A stretch of 64,000 nucleotides of DNA from Paenibacillus sp. 1011MAR3C5 (GCF_003591485.1 NZ_QZCF01000002.1:1-64000); one strand, 5' to 3'; shown: positions 51,103 through 59,868, counted from the first letter of the stretch. Program-made: numbers and translations. Notes: generated by a model from the letters alone, not told the origin.

Positions 51103-51414
51103 TTACACGCTGACAGCAGTTCCGCTGACGGCCACCATGAGCATGCCGTCGCGAATCACTTCATAATCGATGTCGACGCCGATAATAGCATTGGCGCCCA
51201 TTCGTGAAGCCTTCTGGCACATCTCAGCGAACGCTGCGTCTCTTGCTTCTTGAAGCTTGCCCTCATAGGCTCCAGAGCGGCCGCCTACAATGTCGGTAAT
51301 GGACGCCATAAAATCTCTGAATACGTTCGCCCCCATAATAACTTCGCCGGTAACGATGCCAACATATTGTCTAACGGGCATGCCTTCAATCGTGGATGTT
51401 GTGGTCAAGATCAT
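51103..51414 (-). CDS. UPF0145 (YbjQ-like) protein
   Basis: 103 residues: [57 protein letters not shown] and [14 protein letters not shown]. It is the small homopentamer-forming UPF0145 family, sometimes labelled heavy-metal-binding, without an established function. GGAGGAATC is seen upstream of the minus-strand ATG. It stands alone. Confidence 0.9.
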   Translation of the reverse strand: MILTTTSTIEGMPVRQYVGIVTGEVIMGANVFRDFMASITDIVGGRSGAYEGKLQEARDAAFAEMCQKASRMGANAIIGVDIDYEVIRDGMLMVAVSGTAVSV

Positions 51415-51732
51415 ACATGATTCCTCCTGGAGTTCAAGTCAAGTGCTTACCGTTATTACGCGAGATTGACAATGGCGGTTCCACATTTAGAACCCAACTG
51501 ATCCACTATATATCCGATTCCAGGTCTGTTGCAAGGAGTGCCTGGTATCGAGACGAAGCCTGTTCTCCTGTCCGCAAGGACAATGCTTCAATAAAAACCT
51601 TAAAGTACTTGACGCTTTCAGCTTGCAAATGATCGAAGAACCTTCCAGTTGTTCAGATCAACATTAGCGTTTGCATCAATGAAGTAAACTGAAAGGGAAG
51701 CTTTGAAATTCAAGGAAAAGGATGGATGAAAG
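51415..51732. other. Intergenic stretch with no supported gene
   Basis: 318 bases between divergent genes. Short open frames here have no ribosome site or recognisable sequence. TTGACG at 51609 and several A/T-rich blocks may contain the promoter of the gene at 51733, but no matching -10 is convincing. Confidence 0.5.
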
Positions 51733-52296
51733 ATGAATCATAACGGATCTCCGCTTCGCACCATGCTTGCCGGACGCCCGGCAAGCGTCATCGGCACACT
51801 CGCACAGTACATCGATGCCCATATCGAATCTCAGTGGCAGGTAACCCTGCAGAACCATGCCGATAAGCTTCAGCGCGCATACGAAGAGGCGGGTGATAGC
51901 GCATATGGCACGTATCTGAACCTGCTGCTCAATTCCGTTCATAAGGAGATGAAGGAAAACGGACTGCGGCCTTCGCCTCGATTGCCGGGCGACTTCGATA
52001 GCTCTCGCGAATGGGGCAACGTGGATGAGTCGGATCAACAACGCTGGATGTGGAGCACGATCCATGACAAGGAGGGTGTTCCCCTCGGGACGATCGTATT
52101 GCAGATATTCCATGATCATACGCAGTTCCGTCTGCCCCGCAGGCCTGGAGTATTGGCTTTGTCTGCAACGGGGAAAGAAGAAGTCGTCCGGGTATTATCC
52201 GAGCGGTCCGTCTCCTTCGGACAGGCTCTGGAATTTACCGAAGAATATAAGCTTTATTTGCAAAGCCTGAACGAAGAGCAGGGCGGTACAAATTAG
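51733..52296 (+). CDS. Hypothetical protein, 187 residues
   Basis: A cytosolic, helix-rich product (LAQYIDAHIESQWQVTLQNHADKLQRAYEEAG) with a middle WMWSTIHDKEGVPLGTIVLQIFHDHTQFRLP and no membrane segment. I do not recognise a family. AAAAGGATGGATG lies upstream of the ATG. It ends 59 bases before the predicted promoter of the MalT-like regulator, and there is no clear terminator between them. Confidence 0.7.
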   Translation: MNHNGSPLRTMLAGRPASVIGTLAQYIDAHIESQWQVTLQNHADKLQRAYEEAGDSAYGTYLNLLLNSVHKEMKENGLRPSPRLPGDFDSSREWGNVDESDQQRWMWSTIHDKEGVPLGTIVLQIFHDHTQFRLPRRPGVLALSATGKEEVVRVLSERSVSFGQALEFTEEYKLYLQSLNEEQGGTN

Positions 52297-52354
52297 CGCT
52301 ATCGCAGCGGGAAGTCCCCTTGTACGATGATGGCGGAGCAGCGAAATCTCCCGG

Positions 52355-52384
52355 TTGACGGAGAAGACGTGCCGTTATTATACT
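52355..52384 (+). promoter_or_regulatory. Sigma-A promoter directly upstream of the MalT-like gene
   Basis: TTGACG at 52355-52360 and TATACT at 52379-52384, 18 bases apart. The expected start point falls at about 52391, the A of the first suitable ATG, so the mRNA would be leaderless or nearly so. No ribosome site precedes ATG 52391 or 52397. Confidence 0.5.
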
Positions 52385-52390
52385 GGCTAC

Positions 52391-55066
52391 ATGAACATGC
52401 CTATTCTATCCACAAAATTATATACGCCACCGCTTCGGCCAGGCTATGTCCCCCGTACCCGTCTGACGGAGCTGCTCTCTAAAGGGTATCACCGGAGGCT
52501 GACCCTGATCTGTGCTCCCGCAGGCTATGGCAAAACGACACTAGCCAGCGAATGGCTGGCTGGCAGCAGCTTAAAGTCCGCCTGGCTGTCTCTGGATGAG
52601 GGGGACAATGAACCCGCACGCTTTCTCGCTTATCTGATCGCCGCTCTTCGAAGCGTGGCGCCGGGTCTGGGGGAGGGCGTGCTTGCTGTGCTGCAAGCCC
52701 CGCAGTCTCCTCCCGTTGAATGGATACTCACTCAAATTCTCAATGAATTGGACGATACGCTTTCGGAGCAATGTGTTCTCGTGATGGACGATTTTCATGT
52801 TATCGATTCCCCGCATGTCCTAGGGGCTGTCGGTTTTCTGCTGGAGCGTCTGCCGCCCCGTCTGCATCTCGTTATCACGACGCGTACTGAGCCGGAGCTG
52901 CCCTTGTCCCGGCTGCGCGCTGGAGATCAGTTGACGGAGGTGCGCACTGCGGATTTGCGGTTTCTCCCCGCTGAAGCATTGGAGTTCATGAGCCGCGTTA
53001 TGGGCTTGAAGCTGGAGAGGGACGGCATGGAGCTGCTCGAAGCCCGGACGGAAGGGTGGATTGCAGGCTTGCAATTAGCTGCCCTTTCGATGAAGGGACA
53101 GCAGAATCCCCCTCAGATGGTTCAATCCTTTAACGAAAGACATCCCTTTGTGCTCGATTATCTGGCTGAGGAAGTGCTGAGGCAGCAATCCCACAGCGTT
53201 CGTACATTTCTGCTCCGAACTTCCATTCTCGATCGGATGTGCGGATCGCTGTGCGAAGTATTGCTGCAGACGGAGGAAGAACCGGCTTTCGGAGTCTCCG
53301 GACAAGCGATGCTGGAGCAGCTTGAGCGTTCTAATCTATTCATCGTGCCTCTGGATGCGGAGAGACGCTGGTTTCGTTACCATCATCTGTTTGCAAGCTT
53401 GCTCAGGCAGCGGCTGCAAGCGGAAGAGGGCGAGAAGCGAGAGGCTGTCTTGCATATGCGTGCAAGCCAGTGGTATGAGGAGCATGGCTTAGAGCTTGAA
53501 GCCTTCCAGCATGCGACTGAAGCCGGTGATGTGAACCGTGCAGCGGGCTTAGCCGAAGGGGGTGGAATGCCTCTTTTCTTTCGCGGCGCAGTTGCGCCAG
53601 TGCTGGCGTGGCTGGATTCCTTGCCGAAGCAAAACTTAGACGCGAGACCTTCGTTATGGGTAATGTATGCCTCTGTGCAATTGCTGGCGGGTCAACTTGA
53701 TGCGGCAGTGCATCATCTGGAAGCTGCAGAGAAGGTGCTGCAGAACATGCCGCATGATGAGGAGATATCGGATGTGATCGGACATGCCGCATCGATCAGG
53801 GCAACGCTCGCTGTCAGCCGGCACGATGCTGAGACGATTATGTCGGAGTCCCGCAGGGCGCTCGACCATTTGCATCCCGACAATCGGGCAGTTCGGACAG
53901 CGACTACCTGGACGCTTGGGTATGCGCATCAGCTTCGGGGGGATCGTGTTGCGGCCGGCAAAGCGTATTCGGAAACGCTGGAGGTCAGTCAGTCCATCGG
54001 CCATAAGATGATTACACTGTTGTCCATGCTTGGCCTTGGGTCGATCTGCCAGTCAGATAATCAGCTTCATGCGGCTGCGGACTGGTACCGGCGCGTGCTG
54101 GAGCTTGCGGGAGTCCCGCCTCTGCCAGTCGCTTGCGAGGCTCATCTGGGCTTAGCGGGTATTTATTATGAGTGGAACGACCTGGCGGCTGCTGAGCGGC
54201 ATACAGCGGAATCCATTCGGCTGGCTCCACTCCTGCAGCACTCCGATCGGATTGTCGCTTGCAAGCTGCTCCTTGCTCGTGTAAGGCTTGCACAAAACGA
54301 TGTAGAAGGGGCGACAGCTCTATGGACTCTAGCACAGCAACATGCAAGGGACCATCAGTTTACGTATCAAATGCAGGGGTTAGCTGTAGTACGCACTTCC
54401 TTGCTGCTCCGCCAACACCAGCATGCTCACGCAGCTCAGTTGCTCAACCCGCAAGAGCCGTCCGTTAGCTTGGCTAGGGTGTATCTCGCGCATGGCGATG
54501 CCACCCATGCGCTTCGTATACTGGCAGTGCTCCGCGGAGAGGCGGAAGAAAGAAATTGGGCGGGCGAGCGGCTTCAGATAAGGACAATTCATGCAGTTGC
54601 GCTGTATGCTCACGGCAGCAGGGAGGAGGCGGTCGGCCTAGTACTCGATGTGCTTGCCGAAGCGGAAGGCGAAGGGTTTACCCGGTTGTTTCTGGACGAA
54701 GGCTCGATTATGGAGCAGCTGCTGAGAGAAGCGATGACCAGCGGACAGATGCATAGCCGACAGTTGCAAAGCTGCATCGGCAATCTGTTGGTTCAGTTCA
54801 ATACCCCTGCGCAGCATGTGCAAGCTCCCCAAGAGCGCTACGCAGCGAGAACTTCCGTCAGGCCGCCTCTAGTGGAAGCGCTGAGCAGCCGGGAGCTGGA
54901 GGTGTTGAGGCTGATTGCCGAAGGACTGTCGAATAATGAAATTGCTTCCAGGCTATTTCTTGCGCTGAGCACGGTGAAGGGGTATAACCGGATCCTCTTC
55001 GATAAGCTGCAAGTGAGCCGCAGGACGGAAGCGGTGGCGCGGGCACGCGAACTGGGACTGCTATAG
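52391..55066 (+). CDS. MalT-like LuxR-family STAND ATPase regulator
   Basis: 891 residues. MNMPILSTKLYTPPLRPGYVPRTRL is the standard MalT-family opening, followed by Walker A CAPAGYGKTTLASEW near residue 50, Walker B CVLVMDDFHVI near 130 and RTEPELPLSRLRA. A long TPR-rich region (about 340-800) binds the signal. The C-terminal LuxR HTH reads LSSRELEVLRLIAEGLSNNEIASRLFLALSTVKGYNRILFDKL. An ATP-dependent activator in which an inducer promotes oligomerisation. An in-frame TTG at 52355 is part of the -35 box and is not a start. The dehydrogenase gene next door is a plausible target. Confidence 0.88.
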   Translation: MNMPILSTKLYTPPLRPGYVPRTRLTELLSKGYHRRLTLICAPAGYGKTTLASEWLAGSSLKSAWLSLDEGDNEPARFLAYLIAALRSVAPGLGEGVLAVLQAPQSPPVEWILTQILNELDDTLSEQCVLVMDDFHVIDSPHVLGAVGFLLERLPPRLHLVITTRTEPELPLSRLRAGDQLTEVRTADLRFLPAEALEFMSRVMGLKLERDGMELLEARTEGWIAGLQLAALSMKGQQNPPQMVQSFNERHPFVLDYLAEEVLRQQSHSVRTFLLRTSILDRMCGSLCEVLLQTEEEPAFGVSGQAMLEQLERSNLFIVPLDAERRWFRYHHLFASLLRQRLQAEEGEKREAVLHMRASQWYEEHGLELEAFQHATEAGDVNRAAGLAEGGGMPLFFRGAVAPVLAWLDSLPKQNLDARPSLWVMYASVQLLAGQLDAAVHHLEAAEKVLQNMPHDEEISDVIGHAASIRATLAVSRHDAETIMSESRRALDHLHPDNRAVRTATTWTLGYAHQLRGDRVAAGKAYSETLEVSQSIGHKMITLLSMLGLGSICQSDNQLHAAADWYRRVLELAGVPPLPVACEAHLGLAGIYYEWNDLAAAERHTAESIRLAPLLQHSDRIVACKLLLARVRLAQNDVEGATALWTLAQQHARDHQFTYQMQGLAVVRTSLLLRQHQHAHAAQLLNPQEPSVSLARVYLAHGDATHALRILAVLRGEAEERNWAGERLQIRTIHAVALYAHGSREEAVGLVLDVLAEAEGEGFTRLFLDEGSIMEQLLREAMTSGQMHSRQLQSCIGNLLVQFNTPAQHVQAPQERYAARTSVRPPLVEALSSRELEVLRLIAEGLSNNEIASRLFLALSTVKGYNRILFDKLQVSRRTEAVARARELGLL

Positions 55067-55181
55067 GCTTTTTTTGGACATAAGGGTTGTACGGTTTAAT
55101 CAGAACCATACTTTAGTATCTATAAGCTCCTCCTCTCCGGACGCTATACTATGGGCAAATGGTCATGAGGAGGAAGGACAG

Positions 55182-56093
55182 ATGAAAGCGATCGTATGCC
55201 CTAAATATGGTTCACCTGAAGTTCTGCAGATCAAAGAGGTAGACAAGCCGATTCCCAAACCTAACGAGATCAGGGTCAGGGTTTATGCGACAACTGTTAC
55301 GACTGGGGATTGCAGAGTCCGGGGCTTCAATAGCCCGCTTGTCTTCTGGATTCCAATGCGATTGTTCCTTGGCATACGCAAGCCGAGACAGCCGATCCTC
55401 GGTGTCGAGCTGGCCGGGGAGGTGGAGGCGGTAGGCCAGGCTGTCACCCAGTTCAAGAAAGGCGACCGCGTGTTTGCATTGACCGGCATGCGGTTCGGCG
55501 GCTATGCCGAATATGCTTGCCTTCCCGAAAACAGTCTGGTCGCGCCGATTCCGGCTCAAGTAGCGTATGAGGAAGCGGCTGTCGTTGCCTTCGGAGGCAC
55601 GACCTCCTTGCATTTTTTCAGGAAAGGGAATCTGCAGCGGGGACATAAGGTTCTCATTTATGGCGCATCAGGCGCTGTCGGAACATCGGCTATTCAACTT
55701 GCCAAGCATAGCGGGGCGGAAGTGACTGCGGTATGCAGCTCTGCCAATGCCGATTTGGTGAGTTCGCTGGGTGCGGATCATGTGATCGATTATACGAAGG
55801 AGAATTTCTGGGAACGAAGAGAGCGTTACGACATCGTCTTTGATGCGGTAGGAAAAAGCACGAAATCCGCCTGTATCAAAGCACTTGCGCCTGGCGGCCG
55901 GTACTTGACGGTAGATGGACAAGGCGTAGCCGTAGAGCGCCGCGAGGATATGTATGTCTTGAAGGAGCTTATGGAGAACGGCTTGTTAAAGCCGGTCATT
56001 GACCGCCGTTATGCGATGGAGCAAATCGCGGATGCGCATCGCTATGTGGAGAGCGGCAGGAAGAAGGGAAATGTCGTCGTTGCTATTCGGTAA
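55182..56093 (+). CDS. NAD(P)-dependent medium-chain dehydrogenase/quinone oxidoreductase
   Basis: 303 residues. N-terminal GroES-like domain (MKAIVCPKYGSPEVLQIKEVDKPIPKPNEIRVRV, GVELAGEVEAVGQAVTQFKKGDRVFA) and a Rossmann domain with YGASGAVGTSAIQLAKHSGAEVTAV near residue 155. No zinc ligands are visible, so it belongs to the zinc-free quinone-oxidoreductase branch. ATG 55182 has AGGAGGAAGG upstream. It lies 115 bases after the MalT-like regulator; TATACT at 55145-55150 may be its own -10. Confidence 0.87.
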   Translation: MKAIVCPKYGSPEVLQIKEVDKPIPKPNEIRVRVYATTVTTGDCRVRGFNSPLVFWIPMRLFLGIRKPRQPILGVELAGEVEAVGQAVTQFKKGDRVFALTGMRFGGYAEYACLPENSLVAPIPAQVAYEEAAVVAFGGTTSLHFFRKGNLQRGHKVLIYGASGAVGTSAIQLAKHSGAEVTAVCSSANADLVSSLGADHVIDYTKENFWERRERYDIVFDAVGKSTKSACIKALAPGGRYLTVDGQGVAVERREDMYVLKELMENGLLKPVIDRRYAMEQIADAHRYVESGRKKGNVVVAIR

Positions 56094-56152
56094 CCGCGCG
56101 GGAAAAAATAGCTATAACGGTTTTGCCAATGGCGTTGCCGACCCCCATCCGG

Positions 56153-56158
56153 TATAAT
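56153..56158 (+). promoter_or_regulatory. Perfect -10 box for the FusB/C-like transcript
   Basis: TATAAT, with no good -35 at standard distance. The expected start is about 56165, placing the leader ORF 20 bases into the RNA. Confidence 0.5.
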
Positions 56159-56185
56159 ATAGGTCAGTAATGGGGGGTGGCACAT

Positions 56186-56239
56186 ATGGCAAATCAATTT
56201 GCCGGGACTCGAAACGGCTCATGCAAAGCCACGAATTAG
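56186..56239 (+). CDS. Leader peptide of 17 residues (attenuator uORF)
   Basis: ATG 56186 follows TGGGGGGTGG with 5-base spacing. It encodes MANQFAGTRNGSCKATN and stops at TAG 56237-56239. The last eight codons and the stop form the 5' arm that pairs alternatively with two downstream segments. The combination of strong ribosome site, very short length and overlap with a switchable stem is typical of antibiotic-responsive leader peptides, in which a stalled ribosome changes RNA folding. No such peptide is known to me with this sequence. Confidence 0.6.
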   Translation: MANQFAGTRNGSCKATN

Positions 56240-56329
56240 GGGCGATACTTTGCATGGGCGAACCACATACGGTCGCCTAGAAAGAGAATCTATCGTTTCT
56301 AATTTAGAGGGCTTTGCACTTATTTTTTC
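56217..56329 (+). promoter_or_regulatory. Ribosome-mediated transcription attenuator (candidate)
   Basis: Stem A: GCTCATGCAAAG (56217-56228) pairs with CTTTGCATGGGC (56248-56259), twelve pairs with one T-G. Stem B: TGCAAAGCC (56222-56230) pairs with GGCTTTGCA (56310-56318), helped by AATTAG (56234-56239) with CTAATT (56299-56304). Stem B ends next to TTATTTTTTC, a terminator-like T run. A and B share the same 5' bases, so only one can form. Between them GGCGA-ACC and GGT-CGCC form an independent hairpin at 56258-56278. The leader ORF covers the shared arm. Confidence 0.6.
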
Positions 56330-56358
56330 TCTATCCAAAAAATAAGGAGCTGAAAGCC

Positions 56359-57006
56359 TTGAATACCTTTATTAGAAACCATCAGTATAATTTGATTAAG
56401 AAACAAGCCGGACTGGTGCAGCATGCCCTTACTTCCGTATCTGACCGGAGAGTGTCAGAGTCGGTCAGGCTCGGAGCATGCGCCGCAATTGCAGAAGCAT
56501 TCCCTGACGCGTCGAAGGAGCAGCTGGATTTGCTGGGCAAGCTTGAGGATTTACGGACATCGGAGGAAATCGACGGCTACATGCTGTCGCTGGAGCCTTA
56601 TCTGGCGCCATTTCCGCTGATATCGCCCAAGGATGCCGCGCGATTATTCCCGAAGGTGAAGAAGCTGAAGACACCGGATTTTGCGGCGATCGACCGTCGT
56701 TTGCTCACTTACGCAGGCTGGACCGATATCGCGACGGGACGAATGTTTCTCGTCTATGAGCTGGACGGCAAGTTCGCTGGCATCGAAGGCAGATTTACGC
56801 CAGCGAGAAAGGGAGTATGCTTCCTATGCAATCGGCATCAGGAACTCGCGTTGTTCAGCGCCGTCTCCAAAGTGAAGCCGGCCAACGTGTCACCGGATTA
56901 TTATAAAGCATTCGGCCAATATATCTGTTCTGACAGCGAGGCTTGCAATCATCATATTAAGGATGTCACCGCGCTGGAGAACTTTTTTCATTTGGTGCTT
57001 GGCTAG
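56359..57006 (+). CDS. FusB/FusC-family EF-G-binding protein
   Basis: 215 residues, the length of FusB/FusC. Helical N-terminal part (MNTFIRNHQYNLIKKQAGLVQHALTSV), a conserved YAGWTDIATGRMFLVYELDGKFAGIEGRF, then the C-terminal treble-clef zinc site CFLCNRHQ...YICSDSEACNHHI. Family members bind elongation factor G and free ribosomes stalled by fusidic acid. TTG 56359 has AAGGAG 9 bases upstream; the frame is open to 56314 but that part is leader. Control by a leader-peptide attenuator (56186-56329) would fit a ribosome-protection gene. Confidence 0.85.
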   Translation: MNTFIRNHQYNLIKKQAGLVQHALTSVSDRRVSESVRLGACAAIAEAFPDASKEQLDLLGKLEDLRTSEEIDGYMLSLEPYLAPFPLISPKDAARLFPKVKKLKTPDFAAIDRRLLTYAGWTDIATGRMFLVYELDGKFAGIEGRFTPARKGVCFLCNRHQELALFSAVSKVKPANVSPDYYKAFGQYICSDSEACNHHIKDVTALENFFHLVLG

Positions 57007-57071
57007 TCTAATGGCAGCGTTATACAGCACAATTATCCGTACGCAAGCCTGACCATTTTCACATTTGTACA

Positions 57072-57121
57072 AGAGGAGTTGTCCCAACAGTCTTATGACT
57101 AAAGGACAGCTCTCTTTTTTA
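57072..57121 (+). terminator. Intrinsic terminator
   Basis: GAGGAGTTGTCC pairs with GGACAGCTCTC (one bulge, one T-G) followed by six T. Confidence 0.75.
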
Positions 57122-57205
57122 TGGAATAACCGTCAAACTGTTTTCTTCTAAATGGTGGTTACGAATGAGGGATGCACTCAAGCAACATAACTTGCCGCCA
57201 GCGCA

Positions 57206-57222
57206 TTCAGGAAACATTCAGG
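57206..57222 (+). promoter_or_regulatory. TTCAGG direct repeat, possible OmpR-family regulator site
   Basis: TTCAGG at 57206-57211 and again at 57217-57222 gives an 11-base period, one helix turn, as bound by PhoB/OmpR-type dimers. A TTAGAT-like -10 follows at about 57241. The remainder of 57122-57363 shows nothing else I can support. Confidence 0.4.
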
Positions 57223-57363
57223 CGAGACTAAGCTTCCTTTTAGATTCCCTTCACGTTCGCTTAAGCGGGCTTGTTCATAATGGGTATTGTTCCGGTCTTG
57301 GCAGGATCAGGGAACGGAACAGGAGCTGACAAGGCTCTATCAACCGTTAGGGAGGAAGATAAC

Positions 57364-58188
57364 ATGAACAGGTATGTGAAAACATTAGGTATTGCGGCGG
57401 CACTGGCGGCAATGATTCCGCTTAGCGCTTATGCGGCATCTGCGGTTCCGGGGAAGTCGGGCACGACAACGGGGAGCGCAGTCGTCCAAGCCGACACAAC
57501 GGATACGGCAAAGGAGTTCGGGAAGGCTAGAGGCGGCAAGATCGGAGGCGGCTATGGAATTGGCGTGTCCTATGTGAATGAGGATGTGCTGGCTCTGCTG
57601 AAGCTTGACCGGGATGCGCTTCAGGAGAAGCTGGCGAGTGGAAGCACACTTGAGGAAATCGCTGCCGAACAAGATGTCTCGAAGAATGAGCTGAAAGCAG
57701 CAATGACCGCCGCCTTCGAGAAGCAGCAATCCGAGATGAAGCAGCAATTCGAGTCGAATCTGGATACGATGATAAGCACGAAGCATGAGTTTGGAGATTT
57801 CCGGCCAGGAGGCGGTTTCGGGTTCGGTCTTGAAGCCGTCGCTCAGGCGCTGGGCATAACTAAGGATGAGCTGAGGACCGCCCTGCAAGCCGAAGGCGCA
57901 ACGATTGCATCAGTCGCAAAGGAGAATGGAGTCTCCACCGATTCCATTATCGCCAAGGTGAAAGAAGCGATTACGGTACAAATCGATCAAGCTGCCGCTG
58001 ACGGCAAACTTACTTCTGAGAAGGCTGCCGAGGCGAAAGAAAAAGCGCAAGAGCAGGCGGAACGTCTGGTAAACGGACAAGGCCTTGGCCATAAAGGAAT
58101 GGAAGGCGGCAGAGGCGGCTTTCATGCAGGCAAGGGAGAACGGAAAGACGGCAGCGCCGCATCCGAATCGGCGGAAACCTCTGCATAA
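57364..58188 (+). CDS. Secreted two-repeat helical protein, unknown function
   Basis: 274 residues. Signal peptide (TLGIAAALAAMIPLSAYAASA) then two related helical units: LLKLDRDALQEKLASGSTLEEIAAEQDVSKNELKAAM at about residues 78-114 and ALGITKDELRTALQAEGATIASVAKENGVSTDSIIAKV at about 160-198. Each has a pattern D/K-x-L-x-x-A/K-L-x-x-G-x-T-x-x-x-x-A, which resembles repeat units seen in other Firmicute exported proteins. A lysine/glutamate helix and a glycine-, histidine- and charge-rich tail follow. ATG 57364 follows GGGAGGA. Monocistronic. Confidence 0.75.
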   Translation: MNRYVKTLGIAAALAAMIPLSAYAASAVPGKSGTTTGSAVVQADTTDTAKEFGKARGGKIGGGYGIGVSYVNEDVLALLKLDRDALQEKLASGSTLEEIAAEQDVSKNELKAAMTAAFEKQQSEMKQQFESNLDTMISTKHEFGDFRPGGGFGFGLEAVAQALGITKDELRTALQAEGATIASVAKENGVSTDSIIAKVKEAITVQIDQAAADGKLTSEKAAEAKEKAQEQAERLVNGQGLGHKGMEGGRGGFHAGKGERKDGSAASESAETSA

Positions 58189-58340
58189 TCAAAGACCAAG
58201 CTAAAAGCAGCAGCGTACCAAAGCCGTGTCTTCTTCGGGAGGCACGGCTCTTCGGCATGATCGAATAGCGGGTATCGAGCGAGGCTTTACAACGGAACAA
58301 CCGATCATGTATACTCACAAAAGTGAAAGGTGGTTCATTT

Positions 58341-58931
58341 ATGGTTCAGGTGTTGAAGGAAGACATTCGACAGGCTATTCTCCGGCACGCGCAAGACGAA
58401 TTTCTGGCGCATGGATTTGCTGGAGCGTCCTTGAAGCGGATTGCGGGCCAAACTGGCATATCGGCAGGCAACCTGTACCGTTATTTCGACGGTAAGGAGG
58501 TCTTGTTCGACCACATCGTAAGCGGCGTATATCCTTATTTGGAGAAGCTGACAAATAGCAGCATGGAGGAGCCCGCGGTTGATGGGGAGGTCAAGCTTGG
58601 AGCTATCGTTCTGGCGTTAGATGAGCTGGCTGCCGGTCCTGTACGCATTCCGCTGCTGATCCTAATGGACGGAAGCGCGGGGACGAAGCACGGACACGCG
58701 ATTCGCATCTGGAGAGAATGGATGAAGGAAAATGTTGTGGGGCATCTTCGGGCTTACAACGATACAAAGCAGCAAACGGTTTTCTCCAATGACGCCGCCG
58801 GACCGATTGCCGCCGCATTTCTGGAAGGTTATTTGGAGATTTTGCGCCAAGATAGCGGAACTGAGGCGAGAAGCTCCCTTGTTCGGCAATATGTGTTGTT
58901 CTGGTATTCCGGTTTTAAAAGCTTTATTTAG
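58341..58931 (+). CDS. TetR-family transcriptional regulator
   Basis: 196 residues. HTH: AILRHAQDEFLAHGFAGASLKRIAGQTGISAGNLYRYFDGKEVLFDHIV, very close to the TetR consensus. The C-terminal ligand domain ends SLVRQYVLFWYSGFKSFI. ATG 58341 has AAAGGTGG 7 bases upstream; GTG 58323 is less likely. It lies 61 bases before the hydrolase gene and probably regulates itself and that gene. Confidence 0.87.
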   Translation: MVQVLKEDIRQAILRHAQDEFLAHGFAGASLKRIAGQTGISAGNLYRYFDGKEVLFDHIVSGVYPYLEKLTNSSMEEPAVDGEVKLGAIVLALDELAAGPVRIPLLILMDGSAGTKHGHAIRIWREWMKENVVGHLRAYNDTKQQTVFSNDAAGPIAAAFLEGYLEILRQDSGTEARSSLVRQYVLFWYSGFKSFI

Positions 58932-58992
58932 GCGGCTTTCTTTTTTATGAATTAATAATGAATATAGATTCATTTTTGAGGGGGAGAAGAAT

Positions 58993-59868
58993 ATGGATAG
59001 AATGATGCAGCAAATGACAGTAACCGGAGGCTATACGTTGGAATATTCCATCGTCGGGTCGGGAGAGCCTGTCCTGGTGTTTCATGGAGGACATTCGAAC
59101 TGCAAGGAAACGCTGGGTTATAGCGAAATGACGGAAAAAGGATATCGCTTGATAACGCCGTCCAGACCAGGCTACGGGGCAACCTCGATAGAATTGGGGG
59201 AGGAGCTTGATGATGCATGCGACGCGTATGTGAAACTGATGGACGAATTGGGCTTGGCATCGGCACATCTATTGGCTGTATCCGCTGGCGGGCCAAGCGG
59301 CATACGGTTTGCGGCACGCTATCCGGAGCGGACCAAGAGCCTCATTCTGCAGTCAGCCGTTACCCGGCACTGGCTGGGAACAGAAGATAGGGCGTACAAA
59401 TTCTCTAAGCGGATGTTCAGACCGGGTTCAGAGAAATATACCTGGGCGCTTGTAAGAGGCTTCGGCGCTTATTTTCCCCGCGTTCTGTTCAAAAGCATGA
59501 TTTCATCCTTCAGTCTCCTTCCGTCGAATGAGGTACGGAGGCGCTTGGGAGATGATGACGTTTCTCTCTTTCTCCAAATGATCAATCTTCAGCGGTCCGG
59601 GCAAGGCTTTATGTTGGATTTGAGAGAGGCGATGAATGACCGGGATACGGAGCTTGCACAAATCCGCTGCCCGGTTTTGGTCATGCACAGCCGGCATGAT
59701 GCCACCGTGTCCATAGAGCATGCACGGCATATCGCACGGCATGTTCCGCATGCATCGGTTTGTGAGCTGGATGCTTGGGGACATCTAATTTGGCTGGGAC
59801 AGGATGCAACCGCTATGTATGAAGAGCTGTTTGCCTTTTTAGGCAAACAGGAAGGTGCTGCAACATAG
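58993..59868 (+). CDS. Alpha/beta-fold hydrolase
   Basis: 291 residues. VLVFHGGHSN gives the oxyanion loop, LLAVSAGGPSG near residue 97 the serine nucleophile elbow, CPVLVMHSRHDATV the acid region and AWGHLIW the catalytic histidine. Cytosolic. Substrate unknown; related proteins are esterases, haloperoxidase-like enzymes or lactonases. GAGGGGGAG precedes the ATG. Likely under the TetR regulator upstream. Confidence 0.85.
   Translation: MDRMMQQMTVTGGYTLEYSIVGSGEPVLVFHGGHSNCKETLGYSEMTEKGYRLITPSRPGYGATSIELGEELDDACDAYVKLMDELGLASAHLLAVSAGGPSGIRFAARYPERTKSLILQSAVTRHWLGTEDRAYKFSKRMFRPGSEKYTWALVRGFGAYFPRVLFKSMISSFSLLPSNEVRRRLGDDDVSLFLQMINLQRSGQGFMLDLREAMNDRDTELAQIRCPVLVMHSRHDATVSIEHARHIARHVPHASVCELDAWGHLIWLGQDATAMYEELFAFLGKQEGAAT

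Noticed and set aside
51396..51632. 78-codon plus-strand ORF antisense to and beyond the UPF0145 gene start
   Set aside because: No ribosome site or recognisable sequence, and it overlaps the UPF0145 start region.
56186..56280. Cyclic-di-GMP (GEMM) riboswitch, suggested by GCAAAGCC-ACG
   Set aside because: The GGCAAACC and GAAA-tetraloop receptor elements are not placed correctly, and the same bases are better explained by a leader ORF with alternative stems.
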